DNA of 64,000 nucleotides, taken from positions 1-64,000 of the forward strand of contig JAPLJH010000078.1 of the NCBI GenBank assembly GCA_026388695.1, read 5' to 3'. Source of the DNA: Deltaproteobacteria bacterium (GTDB lineage: Bacteria > Desulfobacterota > Desulfobulbia > Desulfobulbales > Desulfurivibrionaceae). Below are positions 52,710 through 63,715 of this stretch, piece by piece. Every line of letters starts with the position of its first letter. The first letter of the stretch is position 1. Both the position numbers and the translations under genes were made by a program. The notes under the pieces are model-generated. The model ran no database searches. It saw only the letters and a program-made list of their open reading frames with translations, and had not been told where the DNA came from.

Positions 52710-53654
52710 TTAACGGGTAATGCTCACGTCTTCAACAATAACGGCATACTTGTACCCCGCGCCGAAATCCTTATCCGCGGCAACTACGCCTTCCACCGTG
52801 ACAATATCGCCCTTTTCCGCCTTGCCCGTCGTGGTCACCACCAGATCATGGGTGTTCTTCAAGGGATCGCCGGTGCCATCCTGCAGATGCAGCCAATTTT
52901 TCCCCATGATCTCAGGAGAAAACTTGACCACCTGCGCCTTGATCTTCACCTTTTTGCCATTCAGGCTCGCAGCTTTGCCAAAAATATCCGCAACAGTGTA
53001 GCCGTTTGCGCCACTGGCCTTGGCAATCTTCAACTCCACAAAAGGCACCACGGCCTTGCCGCTGCCCGGGGCCGCTTCGCCAGAAGCTGCCGGCGCAGGA
53101 GCACCGGGCGCTGCCCCGCCTTCCTTCTGCATGGCCGCGCCAAAAGCGCCCGCAGGCGCGGCGGCTCCAGCCGGGGCGGATTTCGCCGCAGGGGCAGCGG
53201 CGCCAGGATCTCCGTCGTGGCCCTCGCCTATCTCCGGTTTTTTGCCTTCAATGCCTGGTGAAAAAACAATCTCGTTAAAGGTGCGGTTCAGGGTCTTGCT
53301 GGGGAAATTCTTCATGACCTGGCCTTCGGCAATGCTGCACGTCTCGCCCACCTCGACCTTGGTCTTCGGCACCGCCACCCAGGTGTCTCCCTTTTCTGCG
53401 GCAACAAGCACATAGGTGAACCCGCCGCCGGAGAGAACCTCCTTGGCCTTGCCCTTGATCTTGCCAGCTGGATTAGCCGGCTGCTGAATACCGCTTTCGG
53501 CCCCAGTCGCAGCCGGAGTCGTAGCTACAGCCTGACCCGTAGCCGCCGCCTGATCTGCGGTCTTGGTCTCCGGCTTTTGCTTATTACAGGCAACAAGCGC
53601 CACCAAACACAACCCGCCCACCAAAAAATTCCGCCACTTCATTGCCTCGCCCAT
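52710..53654 (-). CDS. Lipoprotein with two OB-like (NrfJ-type) domains
   Basis: About 314 aa. The signal is MKWRNFLVGGLCLVALVAC|NKQ, with a lipobox Cys. Start ATG 53654 follows GGGAGGAG; 53642 (MKW) is equally possible, and the longer ORF is not. Two related domains (KIKGKAKEVLSGGGFTYVLVAAEKGDTWVAVPKTKVEVGETC and NGKKVKIKAQVVKFSPEIMGKNWLHLQDGTGD) resemble the OB-fold domains found in small periplasmic NrfJ-like proteins. A 90-residue Ala/Pro/Gly linker separates them. It is anchored at a membrane facing the periplasm. Function unknown. Confidence 0.75.
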   Translation of the reverse strand: MGEAMKWRNFLVGGLCLVALVACNKQKPETKTADQAAATGQAVATTPAATGAESGIQQPANPAGKIKGKAKEVLSGGGFTYVLVAAEKGDTWVAVPKTKVEVGETCSIAEGQVMKNFPSKTLNRTFNEIVFSPGIEGKKPEIGEGHDGDPGAAAPAAKSAPAGAAAPAGAFGAAMQKEGGAAPGAPAPAASGEAAPGSGKAVVPFVELKIAKASGANGYTVADIFGKAASLNGKKVKIKAQVVKFSPEIMGKNWLHLQDGTGDPLKNTHDLVVTTTGKAEKGDIVTVEGVVAADKDFGAGYKYAVIVEDVSITR

Positions 53655-53814
53655 ACGCTCAACGCTCCTCCCTCTACTCGTTCTTTCGGTAATATGAAAA
53701 AGCGCACCGCAGCCTTTCCGCCGCGCGCCAACCCTTTTTTCAAGACAGCTCCCCTGAAAAAAAGTTCGCATTAGCCTTTATAATAATAAAAAATGTCGCC
53801 GTTTGGATGGCCAG

Positions 53815-53877
53815 AACGGCATAAGGAGCCGTAACCAAAGGATAAAAAAAACATAGTTATTTCGCAACGGCTCCTAA
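53815..53877. repeat. Palindromic repeat family D, copy 1
   Basis: AACGGCATAAGGAGCCGTA ... GTTATTTC-GC-AACGGCTCCTAA, stem AGGAGCCGT/ACGGCTCCT. On the minus strand it encodes the last codons and stop of clpA (LGAVAK-stop). Copy 2 is at 56217-56281. Confidence 0.8.
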
Positions 53878-56160
53878 TTTTCGTTTGGGAGCCTTGCGGA
53901 TTTTTTCCTGCTTCGCTTCCCCGCCTTTGCCTGCATACAGATAGGTCAATGCGTTGGCCTTGACCCCTATTAGCACGCTGCCCCCCTTGACCAACCGGCC
54001 AAAGAGCAGCTCTTCGGTCAAGGCATCCCCCACCTCTTGCAGGATAAGGCGCCTCAAGGGCCGTGCCCCGAATTCCGGCTCATAGCCCTTGGTGGCCAGC
54101 CAGGTCCGGGCAGCCGGGCTAAGGCTGATCGTCACCTTGCGCTCTGCCAACTGCGCTTGCAGCTCCACGATCATCTTGTCCACAATCCGTTCCATGAGCA
54201 CAGCATCCAGAGGATTAAAGGTGATGGTCGCGTCCAGCCGGTTTCTAAACTCCGGGGAAAAGAGATTTTTCAAGGCCCGGTCGTTTCGGCCCCTGCTGTC
54301 CCCGGTAAAGCCGATGGCCCGCTCGCTCAACTCGCGGGCTCCGGCATTGGTGGTCATGATCAGGATCACATTGCGAAAATCCGCCTTGCGTCCGGCATTG
54401 TCCGTGAGGGTCGAGTGGTCCATTACCTGGAGCAGTATACTGAACAGGTCCGGGTGGGCTTTTTCGATTTCGTCGAGCAGGAGCACGCTGTACGGATGCT
54501 TGCGGATGGCGTCGGTGAGCAACCCGCCCTGGTCAAAACCCACGTAGCCCGGAGGCGCGCCGATGAGCCGGGAAACCGCATGCTTTTCCATGTACTCGCT
54601 CATGTCAAACCGCTCAAAATGCACGGACATGGCCGTAGCCAGCTGCTTGGCGACCTCGGTCTTGCCAACCCCGGTTGGTCCGGCAAAGAGGAAGGAGCCG
54701 GTGGGCCCCTCCGTCTGCTTGAGGCCCGCACGGGAGCGCTTCACCGCGGTGACCAGGGCCTTGATCGCCTGATCCTGACCAAAGATGTTCTTCTGCAAAA
54801 CCGTGTCCAACTCCCGAAGATGGCTCAGATCGGAGCCACTGAGGCTTCGGGCCGGAATCCGGGCCAGGCGGGAGACCACCTTTTCCACATCACGCACCGT
54901 CACTGTGCGCCGCTTGTCCGTTGGCCGTGCGGCCAGACGGAAGGCCGCACCGATCTCGTCCAGCACGTCAATGGCCTTGTCCGGCAAAAACCGGTCAGAG
55001 ATGTACCGGCTGGCGAGCTCCGCCGTGGCCTTTACCGCCGCAGTCGAATAGGTGATGCCATGATGTTCCTCATAGCGAGGCAGCAGGCCTTGCAGGATGG
55101 CGTAGGTCTCGGCCACGCTGGGCTCTTCGATGTCGATCTTCTGAAAGCGCCGGGACAGGGCGCGGTCCTTTTCGATGTAGTTCTTGTATTCCTCGTAAGT
55201 GGTCGAGCCGATGCAGCGCAGCGACCCGGCCTGAAGAGCGGGCTTGAGCAGATTGGAGGCGTCCATGCTGCCGCCGCTGGTTGACCCGGCCCCGACAATG
55301 GTATGGATCTCGTCGATGAAGAGGATGATGTGCGGCTCCTTTTCCACCGCGGAAATCACCGCCTTGAGACGCTGCTCAAAATCGCCCCGGTACTTGGTGC
55401 CGGACAGCAGCCCGCCCATGTCGAGAAGGCGAATCTCCACCCCCTGCAACAAATCCGGCACCTTGCCGTCGTGCACCTGCAATGCCAGGCCTTCGGCAAT
55501 GGCGGTTTTGCCTACGCCCGGCTCGCCCACCAGCAGCGGATTGTTCTTGCGCCTGCGGCACAGGGTCTGCATCACCCGCTTCAATTCACTGGTTCGGCCG
55601 ATGAGGGGATCGATCAACCCTTGGGCAGCCCGCTCGCTGAAGTTGATGGTGTATTTCTCCAGGGCCTCTTTTTCCTTGGTTTTTTCAGCGCCCTTTTCGT
55701 CCGCCTTTTTTTCTTGCTGGGGCTTTTCCTCCCCTTCATGGCCATGGGAGAGATACTCGGTCACGTCAAGCTTGCTGATCCCTTCGGAATGGAGGAAATA
55801 CACGGCAAACGACTCGGCCTCGGCAAAGATGGCGGCCAGCACATCCCCGGCATCCACCTCTTTTTTCCCGCAGCTCTGCACATGGGCGATGGCCCGCTGC
55901 AAAACCCGGTTAAAACCGAGGGTCTGGATGGGATCGTGGGGAAGGCCTTCCTTGACCATGGGCAGGTTGGAGGCAAAAAATTCCTCCAGCCTCTTTTTCA
56001 TGCCCTCGGGATCACCGCCGCACACCACAATGGCTCGGGCAGCCAGCTCGTCATCCAGCAGGCCGTAGAGGATATGCTCCACCGTGACATGTTCGTGCCT
56101 GCGAATCTTTGCCTCCCGGATGGCACGCACCAGGGCTATTTCCAATTTTGCATTTATCAT
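53857..56160 (-). CDS. clpA: ATP-dependent Clp protease ATP-binding subunit ClpA
   Basis: 767 aa from MINAKLEIALV (TGAGGAG box upstream); the track start is too early. The N-domain (residues 1-145) binds ClpS. Two AAA+ modules follow: GEPGVGKTAIAEG with ILFIDEIHTIVGAG, and GPTGVGKTEVAKQLA with LLLDEIEKAHPD. The Arg/sensor regions and a ClpP-docking IGF-type loop (ERAIGFTGDSRGR) are present. It unfolds proteins and feeds them to ClpP. The seven C-terminal residues come from repeat D. A charged low-complexity linker (EGEEKPQQEKKADEKGAEKTKEKEALEK) separates the N-domain from D1. Confidence 0.95.
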   Translation of the reverse strand: MINAKLEIALVRAIREAKIRRHEHVTVEHILYGLLDDELAARAIVVCGGDPEGMKKRLEEFFASNLPMVKEGLPHDPIQTLGFNRVLQRAIAHVQSCGKKEVDAGDVLAAIFAEAESFAVYFLHSEGISKLDVTEYLSHGHEGEEKPQQEKKADEKGAEKTKEKEALEKYTINFSERAAQGLIDPLIGRTSELKRVMQTLCRRRKNNPLLVGEPGVGKTAIAEGLALQVHDGKVPDLLQGVEIRLLDMGGLLSGTKYRGDFEQRLKAVISAVEKEPHIILFIDEIHTIVGAGSTSGGSMDASNLLKPALQAGSLRCIGSTTYEEYKNYIEKDRALSRRFQKIDIEEPSVAETYAILQGLLPRYEEHHGITYSTAAVKATAELASRYISDRFLPDKAIDVLDEIGAAFRLAARPTDKRRTVTVRDVEKVVSRLARIPARSLSGSDLSHLRELDTVLQKNIFGQDQAIKALVTAVKRSRAGLKQTEGPTGSFLFAGPTGVGKTEVAKQLATAMSVHFERFDMSEYMEKHAVSRLIGAPPGYVGFDQGGLLTDAIRKHPYSVLLLDEIEKAHPDLFSILLQVMDHSTLTDNAGRKADFRNVILIMTTNAGARELSERAIGFTGDSRGRNDRALKNLFSPEFRNRLDATITFNPLDAVLMERIVDKMIVELQAQLAERKVTISLSPAARTWLATKGYEPEFGARPLRRLILQEVGDALTEELLFGRLVKGGSVLIGVKANALTYLYAGKGGEAKQEKIRKAPKRKLGAVAK

Positions 56161-56216
56161 CTCGCGCTCCTCACGGGAAACCGTTGTAAAAAATGTTGGA
56201 TATTTCGTGTGGCAAA

Positions 56217-56281
56217 AACGGCATAAGGAGCCGTACAATTAGCGGCCAGAATTGTACAGGTTATTTCTTAACGGCTCCTAA
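56217..56281. repeat. Palindromic repeat family D, copy 2
   Basis: AACGGCATAAGGAGCCGTA at one side and GTTATTTC-TT-AACGGCTCCTAA at the other match copy 1. The centre differs and forms its own hairpin (GTACAATT/AATTGTAC). It lies between clpS and clpA, six nt after the clpS stop. Confidence 0.8.
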
Positions 56282-56286
56282 ACCCG

Positions 56287-56601
56287 TTACGCTTTTTCCA
56301 TAGAACATTTCAAGGGGTACTCATTCTTGCGGGCCAGGTCGTACACCAAAATCACCTTGGTTTCCGCCACGTCACGCGGGTACACCCCGGCTACCCCCAC
56401 CCCCTGCTCGTGAACATTGAGCATGATCCGGGTGGCCTCTTCCCCGCTTTTATGAAAAACCGTTTCCAGCACCATCACCACAAAATCCATGGTGGTATAA
56501 TCGTCATTGTGCAGCAGCACCTTGTACATGGAAGGCCGTTTGGTCTGCTGCTTTTTTTCGGTAACAACCGAACCTTCACTCTCCCTGCCTGCGGCGCCCA
56601 T
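56287..56601 (-). CDS. clpS: ClpA adaptor ClpS
   Basis: 104 aa. The N-degron-binding core is present: [56 protein letters not shown]. ClpS delivers N-end-rule substrates to ClpA. It is upstream of clpA on the same strand with repeat D between, so both may be co-transcribed. AGGGGAAG precedes the ATG. Confidence 0.95.
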   Translation of the reverse strand: MGAAGRESEGSVVTEKKQQTKRPSMYKVLLHNDDYTTMDFVVMVLETVFHKSGEEATRIMLNVHEQGVGVAGVYPRDVAETKVILVYDLARKNEYPLKCSMEKA

Positions 56602-56707
56602 GCTTCCCCTCTTTCCTTACAATCAATCCCAGCCATTTCTTTTTGATAACAATAATCATCTTTTTTTGTTCCGCATACCCGGCACGCATTTTTTACAATG
56701 GCAAGAC

Positions 56708-58111
56708 CTATCCGGCCACCCCGCCTTGCCTGAGCCGTTTCGGGGCCTGCAAAACGGAGAACAGAAAATTCTCCAAAATCAAATATTCCGGCAGGCCCGA
56801 GCCTTTCAGCCGGTATTCCGCTTCGAGCAGATCGGTCCGGGCCTGGTTCAAGACCGCCAGGGTAAACCGCTCGGCCTGCTGAAAACTCTTGTAGACGGCA
56901 AAGGGATGGCCAGACAGCGCCTTCTGCTGCGGGCCAAGGGCCTCTTGCAGTTGCGGCAGCAGCCCCTTTTGAAAGGCGGCATAGGAGATGCCCTCTGAAT
57001 AAGCAAAAGCGGGATACTCGATGATGGCGCGCACCAGCAGCAGCTTGCGCAGGAAATTGCGCAGCCCCGCCACCACGATGAGCGGATGCACCCCATTTTC
57101 CTGCAATCGCTGGGAGATGGTCAGCGACGCGGCCAGGTCATGATTGCCAAAGGCCTCGTTTAGCTCGTACAGCGCCTCTTCCCGGGTCCGGCCGACCATG
57201 GCGTTGAGATCGTCCATGGTGATAGTTTCCGCCTCGCCCACGGACAGAGCCAGTTTTTCCGCCTCCATGGCCACGGCCACCGGATGAAAGCCCACCCGTT
57301 CAAGGAGCACCGGCAAGGCCCGCGGCTCCAGCCTTTTGCCGAATCGGGCCAAGCTTTGCTGGACAATATCCTTAAGCAGGGCGTCCTGATCCTTGCGCGC
57401 CGCGGAACTGGCCCCGGTATCCACCGAGAGATCAACCACCACGCAGTTTTTTTCCAGATACTTGAAGAGCTTCTTGCGCTTGTCCGCCGCCTCGGCCAAC
57501 AGAATCAGGGTGTTGCCCGCCGGAATCCCCGTCTCCAGGGCCGCCATGAGCAGTTCCGCCCCATCGACCTTGGGCGCGGCTGCGGAAGCCGCCCCCTCGC
57601 TTGCGGCACAGACCTCCTGCACCCAGGCAAGCTCATCGGGCTTGGCAAAACCGAACAGCTCCTGCCAGCGGCTGGGGGTGCAGGCGGCCATCTCCTCTTT
57701 CTCCCAATCCGGGGGGGCAAGATCGGCCAAGGCCAACATCTGGGTCAGGAAACGCAGGGCTTTTTTCGCATCTTTCCCTTCCCAACCCTTGCGCGCCTTG
57801 TCCCAGAGGGCGCTGGCCACAACCTTGGAAAAGAGAATCTGGGAGTCCACCACCCGGATAACCTGCCTGCCGCCGAACAGGCTGTAGGTTTTCAGCATAT
57901 TGACCGTGGCGCCCACCTCTTCCTGGTCGCCATCAATGGCCTTGAGGCTGCTTAAGCGGCGGGCCTCATCGGGCAGCAGGCGGCAGACCAAGTCGTTGGC
58001 GATCTCCTGGCAAAGATAGCGCTCGCCAAACAGCAGATAGACCGGCGCGATTTCCCCGCGTTCCACGGCCTTAAGCAGCGTATGCACTTCCTGTCGTTTA
58101 TAAACCGCCAT
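56708..58111 (-). CDS. holA: DNA polymerase III subunit delta
   Basis: 467 aa, longer than the usual 330-350. Delta opens the sliding clamp during clamp loading. The N-terminus APVYLLFGERYLCQEIANDLV, SLFGGRQVIRVVDSQ, the later GFHPVAVAMEAEKLALSVG and VGRTREEALYELNEAFG are family blocks. An insertion of about 75 residues (EGKDAKKALRFLTQMLA ... EVCAASEGAASAAAP) explains the extra length. It lies upstream of clpS on the same strand. Confidence 0.9.
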   Translation of the reverse strand: MAVYKRQEVHTLLKAVERGEIAPVYLLFGERYLCQEIANDLVCRLLPDEARRLSSLKAIDGDQEEVGATVNMLKTYSLFGGRQVIRVVDSQILFSKVVASALWDKARKGWEGKDAKKALRFLTQMLALADLAPPDWEKEEMAACTPSRWQELFGFAKPDELAWVQEVCAASEGAASAAAPKVDGAELLMAALETGIPAGNTLILLAEAADKRKKLFKYLEKNCVVVDLSVDTGASSAARKDQDALLKDIVQQSLARFGKRLEPRALPVLLERVGFHPVAVAMEAEKLALSVGEAETITMDDLNAMVGRTREEALYELNEAFGNHDLAASLTISQRLQENGVHPLIVVAGLRNFLRKLLLVRAIIEYPAFAYSEGISYAAFQKGLLPQLQEALGPQQKALSGHPFAVYKSFQQAERFTLAVLNQARTDLLEAEYRLKGSGLPEYLILENFLFSVLQAPKRLRQGGVAG

Positions 58112-58277
58112 CCCTTTTTTCCTTAGGCGTCATGGGCCGGACGCGCTTCCTGTTGACTGGCCAACCCCTTGTTGCTACTCTCATAGTAAGTAATGTGTCT
58201 CGTTGCCCTTGTCACTGAAAAAATCCCTGACAAACCGGGCAGCCTTCATCAACAACCAATCCCCATAAAGACCCGAC

Positions 58278-59465
58278 ATGACACTATCCGCAACGGAAAA
58301 AACAGGGGTGCTCGTCGGCGGCTCTGGCCTGATCGGCGGCACCCTGCTGCACTATCTCAAAACTCAGGCCGAGGGGAGACTCAACGTCCTTGCCCCCAAC
58401 AGCAAAAAACTCAGCCTGCGCGATCCCGACGATATCCGCCGCTATTTTGAACGGGCCAAACCCGCCTTCATCATCAACTGCGCCATTGCCGCCATTGACA
58501 GCGATCCGCAGCTTGCCTACGAGACCAACTATCTCGGTACGGTCTATCTGGCCAAAGCCGCCCAGGAACTGGGCATCCCCTACATCCACCTGAGTTCAGC
58601 CGCCGCCATGCCAAATGGCCAGAATCTGGGAGAAGAAGACCGCCTGCTCCTGGGTCCGGATCTGCCCAACTACACCAAGGCCAAACTCATGGCCGAGCTG
58701 ACCCTTGAGCATCTGCGCAAGGTCGGGGGCCTTGACTACACCTGTATCCGGCTGGGCATCGTCTATGGCGCCCACGACCACAAAATCCAGGGCTTTCACC
58801 GGTTATTTTTCGCCATTATCGACCGATCCATGCCGGTGCTCTTTACCAGGCAGGGAGCCATGCACTCCTATACCAACGCCCGGAAGCTGCCCTATTTCAT
58901 CGACCACACCTTGAGCAACCGGGACGAATTCTCTGGACAGACCTACAACTTCGTCGATCCCAATCCCGTGTCCTTAAGCCAGCTCATCCTCACCATCAAG
59001 TCCTATCTTGAGCTGAAAACCCCTCGGGAAATCTACCTGCCTCTCCCCCTGGCACAATTCGGCATGGGGATTATGGCCCGGCTGGTGCGGCTGGTAACCC
59101 GGCTCGGCATCGAAGCGCGGATGCCGGCAGAATTGATGTTTTTAAAAAATTTCTATGAAACCCAAACCCTGTCGGCTACAAAATTACGGCGCTCAAGTTT
59201 CAGCGATCCCGAGCCGGAAGCGACCATCTTCACCGAACTCCCTGCGCTTATTGAATATTATGTGACCCGCTGGGAGCACCTGAACCTTATCGAGCCGTTC
59301 AACAGGCCATTTTTTGATCCCCGCAGACGGGCCGAGGAATTCCTTCATGCCCCGGACCAGCTCTTGCAGGAAATCCACCAGGAAAGCGACCAACCTTTTC
59401 TCAAGCAATGCGCCCTGGTTGATCAGGCGGAGGGGAAACAGCCGTGGATTTCAGATGGGTACTGA
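58278..59465 (+). CDS. NAD-dependent epimerase/reductase (extended SDR)
   Basis: 395 aa. Rossmann motif VLVGGSGLIGGTLLHYL, then FIINCAIAAIDSDPQLAYETNYLGTVYLAKAAQELGIPYIHLSSAAAM and the catalytic YxxxK (NYTKAKLMAELTLEHL). This resembles RmlD/UDP-sugar-epimerase type proteins. The C-terminal 180 residues, with a membrane-like stretch (LAQFGMGIMARLVRLVTRL), are less typical. It could act on nucleotide sugars or on lipid-linked substrates at the membrane. The neighbours give no pathway. Confidence 0.85.
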   Translation: MTLSATEKTGVLVGGSGLIGGTLLHYLKTQAEGRLNVLAPNSKKLSLRDPDDIRRYFERAKPAFIINCAIAAIDSDPQLAYETNYLGTVYLAKAAQELGIPYIHLSSAAAMPNGQNLGEEDRLLLGPDLPNYTKAKLMAELTLEHLRKVGGLDYTCIRLGIVYGAHDHKIQGFHRLFFAIIDRSMPVLFTRQGAMHSYTNARKLPYFIDHTLSNRDEFSGQTYNFVDPNPVSLSQLILTIKSYLELKTPREIYLPLPLAQFGMGIMARLVRLVTRLGIEARMPAELMFLKNFYETQTLSATKLRRSSFSDPEPEATIFTELPALIEYYVTRWEHLNLIEPFNRPFFDPRRRAEEFLHAPDQLLQEIHQESDQPFLKQCALVDQAEGKQPWISDGY

Positions 59466-59488
59466 GGTTGCGGAGATAGCGTCTTGCC

Positions 59489-60244
59489 TCAGAGGCTCAG
59501 CTTCCATTCCGCCCCAAGTCTCCTCAACGCCGCATGGTTGGTGAGGTCAAGATGCAACGGGGTGACGGAAACATACCCTGAGAGGATGGCCTGGGCATCG
59601 GTGTCTTCGCCTTCGTCCCAGAACGGGGTGCCACCACCGATCCAATAATGCTGTCGGCCCCACGGATCAAAGGTTTCCTTGATCGCGCCGTCGTAAACCC
59701 GCCGCCCCTGCCGGGTAAACCGCACCCCCTCTATTTCTTCCGGCTTGCGGTTGGGGACATTGACATTAAGGAGGGTGTCCTTGGGTAAACCCTTGTCCAG
59801 GATGGTCCGAGCCAGTTTCACGGCAAAGGCGGCGGCGGTTTCAAAACAGAAGGGCTCTTCTCCGGCCAGGGAAACCGCCAGGGAGGGCGCACCGAGCATG
59901 GTGCCTTCCACTGCGGCGGAAACCGTGCCGGAGTAGCTAACATCATCTCCCAGATTCGGCCCGGGATTGATGCCGGACACAACCAGCTGGGGCTTGCGAG
60001 GCAGAATCTTGCCGATGGCAAGGGTCACGCAATCGGTGGGGGTGCCGTCAACGGAATACCGATCCTGGCCCAGCTCTTTCACCCTCAGCGGCCGCTTCAT
60101 GGTGAGCGAGTGGCTGGCCGCACTGTTGTCCTGATCCGGGGCAACAATCACGATCTGGCCGACGGCCTGCAAAGCCAGGGCAAGAATGGCAAGGCCCGGG
60201 GCCAGAACCCCATCATCGTTGGTCACAAGTATCAGTGGCGTCAT
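59489..60244 (-). CDS. surE: 5'/3'-nucleotidase SurE
   Basis: 251 aa from ATG 60244 (GAGGA upstream). The metal site is seen in ILVTNDDGVLAPGL, APDQDNSAASHSLTM, GTPTDCVTLAIG and SGINPGPNLGDDVSYSGTVSAAVEG. It removes phosphate from nucleoside monophosphates, mainly in stationary-phase survival. It is convergent with the epimerase gene. Confidence 0.95.
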   Translation of the reverse strand: MTPLILVTNDDGVLAPGLAILALALQAVGQIVIVAPDQDNSAASHSLTMKRPLRVKELGQDRYSVDGTPTDCVTLAIGKILPRKPQLVVSGINPGPNLGDDVSYSGTVSAAVEGTMLGAPSLAVSLAGEEPFCFETAAAFAVKLARTILDKGLPKDTLLNVNVPNRKPEEIEGVRFTRQGRRVYDGAIKETFDPWGRQHYWIGGGTPFWDEGEDTDAQAILSGYVSVTPLHLDLTNHAALRRLGAEWKLSL

Positions 60245-60358
60245 TTTTTTCCTCATTGCTTAAGCCCACAATCTAGTCATCTTTTCAAAAAAACGGGGAT
60301 TTTTTAGGCCACTGCCTTTAAAAAATCCGACACCACTCTCCTGCTTCATTTTTTATGA

Positions 60359-62662
<2,304 letters not shown>

Positions 62663-62704
62663 CCATGATCTGAATTATTGCGCAAGCTGAGAGAGGAGTG
62701 CGGT

Positions 62705-62986
62705 ATGGCAAGAAAACGGGTGGTAACAAGGGTTGCAGGGTTGGTGCAGGGCGTTTATTTTCGTGATTATGCCCAGAAAGAAGCCCGATCCCTTGAGTTA
62801 AGCGGTTGGGTACGGAACCGGCCGGACGGCACGGTGGAGGTCGTACTGGAGGGCGAGACAGAAAAAGTCGAGACCATGATCGCCTGGCTGCACACCGGCT
62901 CACCCCAGGCCGAGGTCAAGGAGGTACAGGTGACAGAGGAACAGCCCCTGGGAAACCAAGCTGCCTTTGCCATCCGGTATAACTGA
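62705..62986 (+). CDS. acyP: Acylphosphatase
   Basis: 93 aa from ATG 62705 (GAGGAG box). The acylphosphatase signature has the phosphate loop and catalytic Arg in GLVQGVYFRDYAQKEA and the Asn in GWVRNRPDGTVEVVLEG. It hydrolyses acyl phosphates in the cytoplasm. It lies 42 nt after ligA. Confidence 0.95.
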   Translation: MARKRVVTRVAGLVQGVYFRDYAQKEARSLELSGWVRNRPDGTVEVVLEGETEKVETMIAWLHTGSPQAEVKEVQVTEEQPLGNQAAFAIRYN

Positions 62987-63015
62987 GACAGGGCATTTGG
63001 CTTCACCGAAAAAAT

Positions 63016-63168
63016 CCCATTGGCCCGCAGCCGAGCACCGGAGAGGCTGCCGAAAAAGGGCTTTGCACTGTTTGAGGCGAAGCCGAGTTTGCAAAGCCCC
63101 GGCAGCATCGAGGAGCACAGGGCATCCCGCCAACGGCGGGACAAGTTCTTTGGGCAAACAAAGAAATG
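63016..63168 (+). repeat. Structured repeat family C, unit 4
   Basis: Same order as unit 3 with stems GCTGCCG/CGGCAGC and a perfect GGGCTTTGC/GCAAAGCCC around ACTGTTTGAG-GCGAAGC-CGAGTTT. It ends in a short TTCTTTG/CAAAGAA hairpin and lacks the GGGTGCC segment. It lies between acyP and the zinc-ribbon gene. Confidence 0.85.
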
Positions 63169-63322
63169 AACAGAAGAGCAAAGCCAATTCCTCTGCCTGC
63201 TCAATGGCAATCAGAAAAATTTTGTACCGACCACCTCTAAATTGACATTTTCCGGCATCTGCCGTAGAATCCGGCCTTTTATCATAAGGGGAACAATCCC
63301 TTTTTTTCTGGCGAGGAATGAA

Positions 63323-63586
63323 ATGGAAACCGAAATAGAACCCCTCCGCAGGGTTCCCCCCAAAAGCCGGGCACGCATCCGCTGCCCGCACTGCGGCAAC
63401 GATACCGATTTCTTTGAGATCGCCGACGGGGTTGTCCTAACCACCCGTTATCTCCAGAATGAAGATGGAAGCTTTATCCAGGAAGGCGACGAATCGCAGG
63501 TTCTGGGGGAGATCAAATTCTTTTGCGGCGAGTGCAACCAGGATCTTTCCGAGTATCACAACCACTTTTTGGAAATGCTTTTCTAA
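63323..63586 (+). CDS. Small zinc-ribbon protein
   Basis: 87 aa from METEIEPL (GAGGA box). CPHCGND and CGECNQD, 45 residues apart, form a four-Cys metal site. The middle is a beta-hairpin (VVLTTRYLQNEDGSFIQEGDES). It is predicted to be cytoplasmic. It is convergent with dsrC. No specific family name is recognised. Confidence 0.75.
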   Translation: METEIEPLRRVPPKSRARIRCPHCGNDTDFFEIADGVVLTTRYLQNEDGSFIQEGDESQVLGEIKFFCGECNQDLSEYHNHFLEMLF

Positions 63587-63644
63587 CGGGAGAGGTTACG
63601 ACTGTCCGCTTGATTGGGACGGGAGGCTGGTGGGATTTTGGACG

Positions 63645-63682
63645 AAAAAAAAAGGAGAAGGCAAATGCCTTCTCCTTTTTTC
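63645..63682. terminator. Bidirectional terminator between the zinc-ribbon gene and dsrC
   Basis: AAAAAAAAAGGAGAAGGC-AAAT-GCCTTCTCCTTTTTT: perfect stem with A-run and T-run on either side, serving both convergent genes. Confidence 0.92.
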
Positions 63683-63715
63683 ATTCAATCCTGAACGAAT
63701 CGACTGGCGTGGTGA

